64,000 nt of DNA from Chlorobiota bacterium (GCA_013152535.1 JAADGE010000012.1:1-64000), one strand, 5' to 3'; counted from the stretch's first letter, positions 52,671 through 62,116 are shown. A program made the numbers and translations. The notes: generated by a model from the sequence alone, not told the origin.

Positions 52671-54128
52671 ATGGTTACCGACCAACAAAATAATTCAGAA
52701 GAAAATCATAATTCTTTTATTAATATTTTTATAAAATTCTTTACGGACCTTTTCAGTATCAGAGAAGGAACCGACAGAATCAAAACCATTGAGTTTATTC
52801 AAAAAGATATTGAATTTAAAGGCAGAGGAATTTGGATTTTAATCGCATCTGTTTTTATTGCTTCGCTTGGTTTAAATATTAATTCAACCGCTGTTGTAAT
52901 CGGTGCTATGCTCATTTCTCCGTTAATGGGTCCGATTCTCGGCTTGGGGCTTTCCGTCGGAACAAACGATTGGACAACTTTAAAAAAATCATTAAAATTC
53001 TTCTTTATTTCGGTAATTGTCAGTGTATCAGCATCGGCAATTTATTTTCTTATTTCACCTTTAAAAGAAGCCTCATCCGAATTATTAGCTCGAACACAAC
53101 CGACATTATTAGATGTTTTTATCGGCATATTCGGCGGAATGGCAGGTATTATTGCCCTTTCGGGTGATGAAAAATCAAATGTTATTCCCGGTGTTGCCAT
53201 TGCCACGGCTTTAATGCCTCCGCTTTGCACAGCCGGATACGGCTTAGCAACTTGGCAATTAAATTTTTTGACAGGTGCTTTATATTTATTTTTTATAAAC
53301 TCCGTATTTATCAGCTTAACCACTTTTATAGCCGTAAAATACTTGCGTTTTCCAAAAATGAATTATGTCAACCCGAAACGCGAAAAAAGAATAAAATTCT
53401 ATATTTTTATACTGATTATCATCATTATTATTCCCAGTGCTCAAATTTTCTGGAATGTTATAAAAGAATCTCAATTTAATCATCGTGCCGAAACATTTAT
53501 TAAAGAAAATCTTAAACCGTATAATGAAGATATAATTTATACTCAAAAAAGTTATTCCGATACACTTTCGACTATTCAAATTTATCTTACTCATTTTTGC
53601 ATTCCTAATTCAGAAATTAAAGATTTAAGGGATAAACTGGAACTATACGGACTTTCAAAATCCGGTTCTGCCGTTCGTGTTACCGATTCAACCGCATTAA
53701 TTTTTCATCAGGAAAGGAATAATCTTGATACTTTGGTAACTAAAATTGATAACATGCAAAAAACTTTACCGGAAAAATTAAGAATAGGTGTTTTAGAAGA
53801 AATATATAAAAATCAGGAGAATGCAATATCGGGAAAAAATGCTAAAATTGAATTTCTGGAAAACCGGCTGATTCAAATAAAACAAGACACCATACCTTTG
53901 TACAGCTTAAAAAAAGAGCTGGCCGTGCAATATCCTGAAATTGATAAATTTGCTTTTGCAAAAAGTATTGAACTCAATGATTCCTTAAAATATGATACGA
54001 TACCCACAATTCTTGTAAAATGGAAAAAAGGAACCTACAACAGTTATATTCGAAAAAAATCAAAAACCCTTGCAAAATGGCTTAAAATTCGATTGAATTT
54101 TGACAGCATAAGAGTTGTAAAATATTAA
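52671..54128 (+). CDS. DUF389 membrane protein
   Basis: 485 aa. The N-terminal half has about six membrane segments (about 60-240) with the family signature NINSTAVVIGAMLISPLMGPILGLGLSVGTND and VIPGVAIATALMPPLCTAGYGLATW. The C-terminal half (about 255-485) is extracytoplasmic or cytoplasmic, mixed alpha/beta, with a long helical stretch near 350-400. DUF389 proteins are widespread; their function is unknown to me. It lies 25 bases after malQ on the same strand, without an obvious promoter. Confidence 0.9.
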   Translation: MVTDQQNNSEENHNSFINIFIKFFTDLFSIREGTDRIKTIEFIQKDIEFKGRGIWILIASVFIASLGLNINSTAVVIGAMLISPLMGPILGLGLSVGTNDWTTLKKSLKFFFISVIVSVSASAIYFLISPLKEASSELLARTQPTLLDVFIGIFGGMAGIIALSGDEKSNVIPGVAIATALMPPLCTAGYGLATWQLNFLTGALYLFFINSVFISLTTFIAVKYLRFPKMNYVNPKREKRIKFYIFILIIIIIIPSAQIFWNVIKESQFNHRAETFIKENLKPYNEDIIYTQKSYSDTLSTIQIYLTHFCIPNSEIKDLRDKLELYGLSKSGSAVRVTDSTALIFHQERNNLDTLVTKIDNMQKTLPEKLRIGVLEEIYKNQENAISGKNAKIEFLENRLIQIKQDTIPLYSLKKELAVQYPEIDKFAFAKSIELNDSLKYDTIPTILVKWKKGTYNSYIRKKSKTLAKWLKIRLNFDSIRVVKY

Positions 54129-54142
54129 TCTGAGTTTATAAA

Positions 54143-57100
54143 TTAAATTCTTACACCCATAACAATAATGTCGTCTGTTTGTTCAAATTCGCCCTTCCAT
54201 TTGGTAAGAATTTCTTTAAGAATTTCTTTTTGTTCCGACATCGGTTTATTATAAATCTTTAATAACAGTTTTTTAAAATTATGTTTATTAAATTTTTGAT
54301 TGTTATGTCCGAACTGATCCGAATAACCGTCAGAGAAAGTATAAATCATATCATTCTTTTTCAATTCAAATTTTTGATATTGAAACGGCGTTTCTTTATG
54401 ATGTATCCCAATCGGATTTCGGTTTGCCTTCAACTCTGTTAATTCGCCTTCACGAATAATATAAGCAGGATTAAAAGCACCGGCAAATTGGAGTTGCATA
54501 CCTTCATTATCAATAATACACAAAGCAATGTCCATTCCGTCTTTCGATTCAATACCGGCAGATGTTTGATTTAATGAGCTTTTTATCTTTTTTCTTAACC
54601 TGTTCAAAAATTCATCAGGTGTGTCGAAACGTACTTTTGTAACTATTTCACTAAGAAAAGAAATTCCGAGCATACTTAACATTGCTCCCGGAACACCGTG
54701 TCCGGTACAATCTCCGACAGCATAAACAGTATATTCTCTTATTTGTTTTATCCAGTAAAAATCTCCGCTGACAATGTCTCTCGGTTTAAAAAATACAAAA
54801 TAATCTTTCAACGATTTATCCAAAATATTTTTTGACGGCATCATAGCTTGTTGAATGCGTTTTGCATATACAATACTGTCTTTTATGCTTTTATGGCTTT
54901 TTGCAATTTGATTTCGTTGTTCTTCGATTGTTTTTGTTCGTTCATTAATTTTTTGCTCCAATAATTTCTGGTTTTTTTTGAGTTTTCGTTCTCGCATTTT
55001 AATAATCAAAATAACAATCAAAACTAAAAATAAACCTGAACTGATTAAAAACCAATCTTTTTCCCAAAACGCTTCTTTAACATAAAAAGTTATCTTCTCT
55101 TCTTCACTTATTGAATTAAGAATATTTTTTGCTTTAACATGAAAAATATATTTACCATGCGGTAAATAAGGAAAAGATATTTCATTATTTTTTCCCCAGC
55201 CCGACCGATTTTTCATCAATCCTTCCAGAAAATACTGATACTCAACAGCATCTTGTTTAATAAAAAAAGGAGCAGATAATATTATTTTTATATTATTTTC
55301 ATCAGCATTCAAAGATATATCTGTTAAAGAATATTTTTCCCCTTTTTGATTTGTTACAGTTTTAATGAATAAGTTTTGTTTGGGATTATAAAATGAAACA
55401 TTCAAATTATTTATTTTGTATAAATTATTTTTATCGTCAATAACCCAAGTGTCATTTAATTTATCTACATACAAGTACTCAATATTGTCAAATAAATTCA
55501 AATAAATATTATTTTTACAATCATAGTTTTTAGTATAAATAAGAGAATTCCACGAGTTGTTTTCATGCATCCATAAAACATCAACTTGGGTTTTAATAAA
55601 GGAAAGTTCCTTGCTTCCCAAAATGATTATGCTGCCTTGTTTTTCACTGTAAGCCAACACCTTAGAAGGAAGTAATATGTAGATAATATTCTCAAATTCT
55701 TGAATCAGAGCAGGTTCTTCGTATTTGTTATTTATTTTATAAGATTTTATTTCTGTATTATCAAAATTCAACAAATAAATATCTCCTGTCGTACCGACCC
55801 AAACGGCAGTATCATTTGCGGATACCGAAGTTACATTATTACCTTTTAATTTATTAACTTCTGAAACTTTTATTTCGTCCTCATTAAATTCCAAAATAAG
55901 CAATCCGTTATTTGTACAGACATAAAACAGATTTGAATTGTTTTTTGACGGAATAATATTATTAATATAACGATCCGAAATTATATGCTCCGCTTCTTTA
56001 TCTTTAATTAAATAAACACCGTTATTCCCTCCAACTAATAATTCATTACCGTAAGGGACTAATATTTTACACCTGTCATTTAAATTCTCAATCTTTTTAT
56101 AGGAATGGCTTACAGATTGCATACCTAATAACTTTCGTTTTCGAATCAGTGAATTTCTTTTTCTTTCAGATAAATTGATAGTATTATCAGGAGAAACAAA
56201 GTCTCTTATTTTTTTATGAAGACCGGCAAAAAGCCCCTTTTTTTTCGCATCTTCTTTAGCCTTAATCCTTTTTTTAGTTTTTAATTTTTTTGAAACTGTT
56301 TTGATTTCACTTTCAATGAGTCGTGCACGTTTATAGGCATCTAATTCTTCCAAAAAGAATAAATTTTCGTTTGTTCCGACATAAAGTGTATTATTAATAT
56401 TTATTACCGATAATAATCTTCCTTCAATGCCCGGATAGCTGCTGTAAAGTTTTACCGGAACAGAAAAATCAATACGACTTATTCCTAATCCGTGAGATAA
56501 CCACAAGCCGTTGTTATCATCCTTACCGATTGCAAAAATCTCATTATCAGGCAATCCCGACGAATAATTAATATTCTTAACAGTTTTTCTTGTTTTAGAA
56601 TCAATAATCAAAATACCGCCGATTAAAGTTGACAGGGCAATTTTGGTATTTGTAAGACGAACTGCATTTGTTAATATACTTTCATCCAAATATTTCTGAT
56701 CTCGTATATTAAATTGCCAAACAGATTTTCCGCTGAAATAATACAATTTATTATTTGTTGTTCCGATTAAAGTTTTTGTTTTACTTATAGGAAAATCGAA
56801 AATTATTTTACCGATATTGTTTTTGTTTTTTATACTTTGATAATAAAGCGAATCATTTTTCAACTTATAGAATGTATTATCTTCCGAAACAAAAAACAGT
56901 TTATCTGATTGATTAATAATTCCGGTTATCTGTTTATTATTTTTAAAATTAGAAATTTGTTTAACAACAGTATAATCATCTGTATTATATATTGTTATAA
57001 AATTTTCTGATACTACAATAAGTTTGTTTTCTAATGAAGAAATTTCAATAACTTTTCCAATATTTTCGGAGCTCTTTTTTATTGAAACAAAAACTTGAAT

Positions 57101-57436
57101 ACCTGTAGTATCCCGATCTAAATAACCGACATCATTAACACATCCGGCATAAATTTTATTATCTGCAGTATCCGAATACATAGTTAAAGGCATCGCCGGT
57201 GTCGGAATAATATCCCAAGCAGAACCGTCAAAACTCAAAATCCCTTTTTGATTTGCAAAAAACATTTGTTGCTTTTTACCTTGAATAATAAACCAATTAT
57301 TAAGTTTATATTTATTATTTAACTTATAATTAGTAATAAACGGGCTCCCTTCCTGAGCTGAAGCCGAAAAAGCAATAATGATAAAGAATGTAAAAACCAA
57401 AATTCGGTTTAAATATACACTGTGTCTCAATTTCAT
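54143..57436 (-). CDS. Propeller-sensor SpoIIE/PP2C-type phosphatase
   Basis: A 1097-aa membrane signalling protein: signal peptide (about 1-28), a long beta-propeller-type sensor (about 30-690) with repeats such as FAIGKDDNNGLWLSHGLGISRID, and a Y_Y_Y-like module ending FPYLPHGKYIFHVKAKN (about 715-780). One membrane segment (about 794-813), a coiled coil (about 815-860) and a C-terminal PP2C/SpoIIE domain with FKPRDIVSGDFYW, VGDCTGHGVPGAML and FSDGYSDQFG follow. The phosphatase would act in the cytoplasm on an anti-sigma-factor antagonist or similar Ser/Thr-phosphorylated protein. ATG 57436 gives a normal signal; the in-frame TTG at 57454 does not add anything. No partner gene is adjacent. 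Confidence 0.9.
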   Translation of the reverse strand: MKLRHSVYLNRILVFTFFIIIAFSASAQEGSPFITNYKLNNKYKLNNWFIIQGKKQQMFFANQKGILSFDGSAWDIIPTPAMPLTMYSDTADNKIYAGCVNDVGYLDRDTTGIQVFVSIKKSSENIGKVIEISSLENKLIVVSENFITIYNTDDYTVVKQISNFKNNKQITGIINQSDKLFFVSEDNTFYKLKNDSLYYQSIKNKNNIGKIIFDFPISKTKTLIGTTNNKLYYFSGKSVWQFNIRDQKYLDESILTNAVRLTNTKIALSTLIGGILIIDSKTRKTVKNINYSSGLPDNEIFAIGKDDNNGLWLSHGLGISRIDFSVPVKLYSSYPGIEGRLLSVININNTLYVGTNENLFFLEELDAYKRARLIESEIKTVSKKLKTKKRIKAKEDAKKKGLFAGLHKKIRDFVSPDNTINLSERKRNSLIRKRKLLGMQSVSHSYKKIENLNDRCKILVPYGNELLVGGNNGVYLIKDKEAEHIISDRYINNIIPSKNNSNLFYVCTNNGLLILEFNEDEIKVSEVNKLKGNNVTSVSANDTAVWVGTTGDIYLLNFDNTEIKSYKINNKYEEPALIQEFENIIYILLPSKVLAYSEKQGSIIILGSKELSFIKTQVDVLWMHENNSWNSLIYTKNYDCKNNIYLNLFDNIEYLYVDKLNDTWVIDDKNNLYKINNLNVSFYNPKQNLFIKTVTNQKGEKYSLTDISLNADENNIKIILSAPFFIKQDAVEYQYFLEGLMKNRSGWGKNNEISFPYLPHGKYIFHVKAKNILNSISEEEKITFYVKEAFWEKDWFLISSGLFLVLIVILIIKMRERKLKKNQKLLEQKINERTKTIEEQRNQIAKSHKSIKDSIVYAKRIQQAMMPSKNILDKSLKDYFVFFKPRDIVSGDFYWIKQIREYTVYAVGDCTGHGVPGAMLSMLGISFLSEIVTKVRFDTPDEFLNRLRKKIKSSLNQTSAGIESKDGMDIALCIIDNEGMQLQFAGAFNPAYIIREGELTELKANRNPIGIHHKETPFQYQKFELKKNDMIYTFSDGYSDQFGHNNQKFNKHNFKKLLLKIYNKPMSEQKEILKEILTKWKGEFEQTDDIIVMGVRI

Positions 57437-57560
57437 AAATGTAATATTAATCAACCTACAAATTTACTTAAAATACTTATCCTGTAAAAAGAAGTTTTAT
57501 TTTTTGAATAATTTGTTAATAACCGACACACAGCATTGCCTGGAAGTACGATAATTTTAA

Positions 57561-57568
57561 TATTTTTG
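57561..57568 (+). promoter_or_regulatory. -7 box for thyA-folA
   Basis: TATTTTTG matches TAnnTTTG, 19 bases before the thyA ATG; a TTG at 57536-57538 could serve as -33 with a 22-base spacer. Confidence 0.5.
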
Positions 57569-57587
57569 TATTTTAAATTTAAACTCA

Positions 57588-58382
57588 ATGCAACAATATT
57601 TAAACCTGTTAGACAGAGTATTAACTGAAGGTGTAAAGAAAGAAGACAGGACAGGAACAGGAACAATCAGTGTTTTCGGTCATCAAATGCGCTTTAATTT
57701 ACAGGAAGGTTTTCCTTTGATAACAACAAAAAAATTACATTTGAAATCAATTATTTATGAACTGCTGTGGTTTATAAAAGGTTCTACAAATGTGAAATAT
57801 CTGCAAGATAACGGAATAAAAATTTGGAACGAATGGGCAAATTCAGATGGCGAACTCGGCAGAATCTACGGTTATCAATGGCGTTCGTGGACAACAGAAA
57901 ACAGCGGACATGTTGACCAACTTCTCAATGTGATAAAGCAGTTGAAAGAAAATCCGAATTCCCGAAGACATATTGTAAGTGCTTGGAATGTAGGCGATTT
58001 AGATAAAATGAATTTACCTCCTTGCCACATTCTGTTTCAATTTTATGTTGCCGATAATAAATTATCCTGCCAATTGTATCAACGAAGTGCCGATATTTTT
58101 CTGGGTGTGCCTTTTAATATCGCTTCTTATGCGTTGTTAATTATGATGGTTGCACAAGAAACCGGTTATGAACTCGGTGATTTTGTTCATACACTCGGTG
58201 ATGCTCATATTTATCTGAATCATATTGAACAAGTAAAATTACAGCTCTCAAGAGAACCGCGAGCACTACCGACCTTGAAATTAAACTTGGGCGTTAAAAA
58301 AGTTACTGATTTTAAATACGAAGATTTTACATTAGAAAATTATAATTCGCATCCGCATATTAAAGGTGCAATATCTGTTTAA
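57588..58382 (+). CDS. thyA: Thymidylate synthase
   Basis: Methylates dUMP to dTMP with methylene-tetrahydrofolate, producing dihydrofolate. At 264 aa it equals the E. coli enzyme in length, and the catalytic Cys falls at the same position, Cys146 in [10 protein letters not shown]. Other signatures are [54 protein letters not shown] and [12 protein letters not shown]. It is followed after two bases by folA, which regenerates tetrahydrofolate. Confidence 0.98.
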   Translation: MQQYLNLLDRVLTEGVKKEDRTGTGTISVFGHQMRFNLQEGFPLITTKKLHLKSIIYELLWFIKGSTNVKYLQDNGIKIWNEWANSDGELGRIYGYQWRSWTTENSGHVDQLLNVIKQLKENPNSRRHIVSAWNVGDLDKMNLPPCHILFQFYVADNKLSCQLYQRSADIFLGVPFNIASYALLIMMVAQETGYELGDFVHTLGDAHIYLNHIEQVKLQLSREPRALPTLKLNLGVKKVTDFKYEDFTLENYNSHPHIKGAISV

Positions 58383-58384
58383 TT

Positions 58385-58894
58385 ATGAAAATTTCTATCA
58401 TAGCCGCTGTTGCCGAAAATAATGTTATCGGAAAAAATAACGATTTAATTTGGCATATTTCGGAAGACTTAAAACGATTTAAAAAAATAACAACCGGTCA
58501 TACGATTATTATGGGCAGAAAAACATATGAATCGCTGCCGTTTAAGCCTTTACCGGGCAGAAAAAACATTATTTTAACGTCTCAAAAAGATATTAATTTT
58601 GAAGGGGCAATTATTATTAATTCAATTAAGGAAGCATTAAATATGTGTTCAGATGCTAATGATGAAGTCTTTATTTGCGGTGGTGCAACCATGTACAAAC
58701 TCTTTTATCCTTATGCTAATCGGCTATATCTTACAAAAATACATCATATTGTTGAAGGAGATACTTTTTTTCCTGAAATTGATTATGCCGAATGGAAAAC
58801 GGAATATAAATCTGAGCTGTTTTTTGATGAAAAAGTTCAATTAAAATACTCATTTATAAATTATATCCGGAAACAAAAAAAAGAGGCTTTATAA
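58385..58894 (+). CDS. folA: Dihydrofolate reductase
   Basis: NADPH-dependent reduction of dihydrofolate to tetrahydrofolate. The 169-aa protein shows ISIIAAVAENNVIGKNNDLIWHISEDLKRFKKIT (folate site, with Asp in the active-site position of LIWHISEDL), HTIIMGRKTYESLP (NADPH loop), PLPGRKNIILTS and VFICGGATMYKLF. It is paired with thyA. Its last codons form one arm of a terminator hairpin. Confidence 0.96.
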   Translation: MKISIIAAVAENNVIGKNNDLIWHISEDLKRFKKITTGHTIIMGRKTYESLPFKPLPGRKNIILTSQKDINFEGAIIINSIKEALNMCSDANDEVFICGGATMYKLFYPYANRLYLTKIHHIVEGDTFFPEIDYAEWKTEYKSELFFDEKVQLKYSFINYIRKQKKEAL

Positions 58895-58912
58895 CCTCTT
58901 TCTTATTTTTTG
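58880..58912 (+). terminator. Terminator overlapping the folA stop codon
   Basis: AAAGAGG and CCTCTTT form a 7-bp stem; the loop contains the folA TAA. T-rich sequence follows on the plus strand, and A-rich sequence precedes it, so it may also serve the convergent lipoprotein gene. Confidence 0.75.
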
Positions 58913-58926
58913 TATTCTTATAAAAT

Positions 58927-59817
58927 TTATTCCAAGGTTACCGTCATTATCGGTAAAGCCATATGCCATTTTGTATCTTCACTGTCAAAATTTAAATCTC
59001 CCGCACCAAAAGCACCGCTGCCGTCTTTATCTTCGAATTGCCAACAATTATTAACATTAAAATCAATAATAATGTTTTCTCCTCCGTTATCTGTTAAATC
59101 AAAATTAATTACGGCAGAATAAACCGGATGCGGTGCATTATTCATAAAATCAACATCGCCGAACGGTCCGTAATTATTTCCGGGTTTTCCGGCAAAATCA
59201 AACCAAATATTTCCGTCACCCATGCCGTCATCATCTTCATCGTTCGTATATGCAGCAGATCTGGGAGAAACAGGTGTCATATCCGGACTTTGTCCGTTTC
59301 CGAGCAGCCAACCTTCTTCGCTTCCGGCATCATTAATTTGTGTCATATCTCCGGGTTGATGCAATCCGCCTTCCGTTTCGTTATCATCCGATAAATAAAT
59401 ACGAATATTTCTCGGTTCATTACCGTTGCTTGCGGTAATGTTAAGTTTCATTTGTAAATAATAAATTTCAACTTTAACCGAAGAATAAGTTCCGTCGGGA
59501 ACTGTTGTTCCCTGCATCAAAGAATGAGTTGTATTTGCATCCGAAAAATCAAATACCAAAGAAGAACTTAAATCGCTTTTATTAAATATTTCAAAATCAG
59601 GAGTACCGTCATCTCCCTGTAATATAACACTTTTAAGTGCCACATAATAATTTGCGGGTGTTTGTTTTGTCAAATTAATTTTAGAAGCATCAGCAGTAGT
59701 GCTAAAATCAACTTTTAACTTCACATCTTTAATACTTTTAAACGAATTTTTTTTACATGCACCTGCAGAAAGCAAAACAGCAAAAAGAAAAATACTGAAT
59801 TTTGTAATAGTTTTCAT
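58927..59817 (-). CDS. Acidic lipoprotein, possibly DUF4382-like
   Basis: 296 aa with a lipoprotein signal (lipid Cys in LLSAGACKK, about residue 21). The first half (KLKVDFSTTADASKIN, VALKSVILQGDDG, VPDGTYSSVKVEIYYLQMKLNI) resembles the DUF4382 beta-sandwich. The second half is rich in Asp/Asn/Gly, with DDDGMGDG and EDKDGSGAFGAGDL, calcium-loop-like stretches reminiscent of dockerin or thrombospondin type-3 repeats. ATG 59817 gives a normal signal; a longer frame to 59853 would not. Function unknown, likely periplasmic or surface. Confidence 0.75.
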   Translation of the reverse strand: MKTITKFSIFLFAVLLSAGACKKNSFKSIKDVKLKVDFSTTADASKINLTKQTPANYYVALKSVILQGDDGTPDFEIFNKSDLSSSLVFDFSDANTTHSLMQGTTVPDGTYSSVKVEIYYLQMKLNITASNGNEPRNIRIYLSDDNETEGGLHQPGDMTQINDAGSEEGWLLGNGQSPDMTPVSPRSAAYTNDEDDDGMGDGNIWFDFAGKPGNNYGPFGDVDFMNNAPHPVYSAVINFDLTDNGGENIIIDFNVNNCWQFEDKDGSGAFGAGDLNFDSEDTKWHMALPIMTVTLE

Positions 59818-59962
59818 AATAAATAGTTTTAAGTTTGATATGTAAAAATACAAAAAATTTAATTCATTTTTCAGATTCTGTTAAACAACATAGTTAAACC
59901 TTTTATTATAAAAAGAGTCATATATATGAAAGACACAAAATTTTCTCATAATCAAACGACAG

Positions 59963-59995
59963 AAGCCTGCATTATTATTTTATGCAGGCTTTTAT
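59963..59995 (+). terminator. Terminator hairpin in a divergent intergenic region
   Basis: AAGCCTGCAT and ATGCAGGCTT form a perfect 10-bp stem with a 9-base loop, followed by TTTATT. It stands between two divergent genes, where no annotated transcript should end. Confidence 0.75.
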
Positions 59996-60058
59996 TCAGA
60001 ACGTTAATAAAAAAACAATATTTTATAAAACAAATAATGAAAATAAAAAACAAACATT

Positions 60059-60066
60059 TATATTTG
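60059..60066 (+). promoter_or_regulatory. -7 box for the TlpA-like gene
   Basis: TATATTTG matches TAnnTTTG, 16 bases before the ATG at 60083. It supports that ATG over the TTG at 60080, though the two differ by one codon. Confidence 0.5.
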
Positions 60067-60082
60067 AACAAATTTAAAATTG

Positions 60083-60703
60083 ATGACCTTCAAGGAAAGA
60101 ATTGATAAATACAAGAAAAAATCAATCGGAGCAAAAATTTCGGATATTATTTTTATCATTTTTGTTGCCGCTATGCTGACATCCTCAGGAAGAATGGCAA
60201 TAGGAGGATTTGTTAATCGCATTAAAGCAATGATAATTGCTCCTTCCGTAAATTCAGAAAAAAACATTATTCAACTTTCAGAAACCGATTATAATTGGGA
60301 ACTCCAAAATATTAACGGAAAGAGTATAAATTTTTCGGATTATGAAGGCAAGGTTATTTTTTTGAATTTTTGGGCAACTTGGTGCCCGCCTTGTGTGGGA
60401 GAAATGCCCGAAATTCAGAAATTATACAACCTTTATAAAAATAATAACGGAATAAAATTTTTACTTGTAACGAACGAACCGATTTCAAAAGCCCGAGAAT
60501 TTATAAAAAAAAGAGAATACGATTTTCCTGTTTTTTCATCCGTAATATCAACTCCTGCGGTTTTTAAATCAAGCGTTATCCCGACTACTTTTATTATTTC
60601 TAAAAAAGGAGAAATATTAGTAAACGAGACAGGTGCAACAAATTGGAGCGGAAAAACAACAACGGAACTTATAGAAAAGTTACTCAATAAAAACAACAAT
60701 TAA
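60083..60703 (+). CDS. Membrane-anchored TlpA/ResA-type thioredoxin
   Basis: 206 aa: a basic N-terminus, one membrane segment (about 20-38) and a periplasmic thioredoxin-like domain (about 65-206) with FLNFWATWCPPCVGEMPEIQKLY (redox Cys pair WCPPC), a cis-Pro region SSVIPTTFIISKKG and the TlpA-type NINGKSINFSDYEGKV start. It likely reduces periplasmic disulfides, for example in cytochrome c maturation. The following secreted-protein gene is 23 bases downstream and probably co-transcribed. Confidence 0.9.
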   Translation: MTFKERIDKYKKKSIGAKISDIIFIIFVAAMLTSSGRMAIGGFVNRIKAMIIAPSVNSEKNIIQLSETDYNWELQNINGKSINFSDYEGKVIFLNFWATWCPPCVGEMPEIQKLYNLYKNNNGIKFLLVTNEPISKAREFIKKREYDFPVFSSVISTPAVFKSSVIPTTFIISKKGEILVNETGATNWSGKTTTELIEKLLNKNNN

Positions 60704-60726
60704 TTATTAATTTAAAAATTTCAAAC

Positions 60727-61329
60727 ATGAAAAAACTATTATTAGCAATTGCCGTTATTTTCTTTGCAGGAAATATGCAGGCACAAAGGATTAAACTCGT
60801 TGACGGAAATTTAAAGTTTTTAAAAGGTGTAAAAGATTTGAATTTGGAATATACTTATAACGATATGAAAGTAGGTAAATATTCCGAAGCCGATTACGTT
60901 ACAAAAAAGACCGAAGAATATAATAAAAAAGAAGCCGGACGCGGAGATAAGTGGGCAAATATGTGGATTGAAGACAGAGAAAAAAGATTTGAACCCAGAT
61001 TTGAATTACTGTTTAATAAGTATATCGAAAAATATGACGCCATTGCAGAACAAGGCAACAAAGATGCTGAATATACTATGATTTTACATACCTATTTTAC
61101 CGAACCGGGATATTATATCGGAATATCTTCCGCACCGGCTTCGATTAATTGTGAAGCAATTTTTGTAAAAACTTCCGATCCTAATACCGTACTTGCTAAA
61201 GTAGATATCAGAAAAGCCCCCGGACGTGCAGGAGCCGGATGGGATACCGGTGAACGAATAAAAGAATCTTATGCAAAAGCAGGAAAAGAACTTGCAAAGT
61301 TCTTATTAAAAAACAAAGCTTTCAAATAG
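60727..61329 (+). CDS. Secreted protein of unknown function
   Basis: 200 aa with a clear signal peptide (about 1-20, ending NMQAQ). The mature part has alternating strands and helices; WANMWIEDREKRFEPRFELLFNKYI and DTGERIKESYAKAGKELAKFLLKNKAF stand out. I do not recognise the family. It is likely periplasmic and lies 23 bases after the TlpA-like gene. Confidence 0.75.
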   Translation: MKKLLLAIAVIFFAGNMQAQRIKLVDGNLKFLKGVKDLNLEYTYNDMKVGKYSEADYVTKKTEEYNKKEAGRGDKWANMWIEDREKRFEPRFELLFNKYIEKYDAIAEQGNKDAEYTMILHTYFTEPGYYIGISSAPASINCEAIFVKTSDPNTVLAKVDIRKAPGRAGAGWDTGERIKESYAKAGKELAKFLLKNKAFK

Positions 61330-61367
61330 CATAATTTTTTACATTTTAATGCAATATCTGCATAAAC

Positions 61368-61455
61368 AACTTGCAGCTGTCTCGTTTTGTTAACCTTGAA
61401 GCGGTTAAAACCGCCTAAAGATTATATTATAAAATAAACAAAACTGCTGCAAGTT
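61368..61455. repeat. Nested inverted-repeat element upstream of ruvC
   Basis: Outer arms at 61368-61391 and 61437-61455 share AACTTGCAGC and GTTTTGTT on both sides (with a 1- versus 6-base bulge between the two blocks). Inside lies a second palindrome, GCGGTT-AA-AACCGC, at 61401-61414. There is no open frame. The structure resembles a small folded element or MITE relic. Confidence 0.7.
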
Positions 61456-61549
61456 ATTTTTGTATCAGGTTCTATGGCTTTCCGCTGTAAAAATATTGCA
61501 ATAAATGTTGAAATAAAATATATTTGTGTTTTACTTATTTAAATTCGCT

Positions 61550-61557
61550 TACATTTG
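61550..61557 (+). promoter_or_regulatory. -7 box for ruvC
   Basis: TACATTTG matches TAnnTTTG but ends only seven bases before the proposed TTG start at 61565. The transcript would be nearly leaderless. Confidence 0.45.
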
Positions 61558-61564
61558 AAAAAAA

Positions 61565-62116
61565 TTGGCAGAAGAAAAATACATACTCGGAATAGATCCC
61601 GGAACTGCATTTACCGGATACGGAATTATTAAAATTATCGGGAAAACCCCGCAATTGGAAACATTCGGTTATATCGAGCTTTCAAAAATTGAAAATCCCT
61701 ACGATCGATTAAAAAAAATTTATAATCGAACTGTTCAGTTAATTGAGAGTTATCCCGTTTCTGAATTTGCAATTGAAGCACCCTTTTTCGGAAAAAACGT
61801 TCAGTCAATGTTGAAACTCGGAAGAGCACAAGGCGTGGCAATTGCTGCTGCTTTATCAAAAAATTTAGCTGTTTATGAATATTCACCGCGAAAGATAAAA
61901 TTAGCCGTAACCGGAAACGGAAATGCTTCGAAAGAACAAGTTGCTGCCTTTTTGCAAAATACATTAAAGTTTAAAAATATGCCGGCAAAACTTGATGCGA
62001 CAGACGGATTAGCCGTTGCTGTTTGTCATCATTATCAAAATCATTATTCCGTAAAAGGAGCAGCAAAAAGTTGGAAAGATTTCATAAATAAAAATCCCGG
62101 GCGAGTGCAAAAATAA
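61565..62116 (+). CDS. ruvC: Holliday junction endonuclease RuvC
   Basis: Resolves Holliday junctions with RuvAB by symmetric cuts. The 183-aa protein has all four catalytic acids: Asp11 (ILGIDPGTAFTGYG), Glu71 (FAIEAPFFGKN), Asp144 and Asp147 (KLDATDGLAVAVCHH). GRAQGVAIAAAL and YSPRKIKLAVTGNGNASKEQV are also typical. The start codon is TTG; no upstream ATG exists in frame without stops, and this start gives the standard N-terminus. The promoter leaves almost no leader. Confidence 0.95.
   Translation: MAEEKYILGIDPGTAFTGYGIIKIIGKTPQLETFGYIELSKIENPYDRLKKIYNRTVQLIESYPVSEFAIEAPFFGKNVQSMLKLGRAQGVAIAAALSKNLAVYEYSPRKIKLAVTGNGNASKEQVAAFLQNTLKFKNMPAKLDATDGLAVAVCHHYQNHYSVKGAAKSWKDFINKNPGRVQK

Noticed and set aside
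59926..60105. Short frame between the divergent lipoprotein and TlpA genes
   Set aside because: It runs through a strong terminator hairpin and into the next gene in another frame, with no signal or motif.
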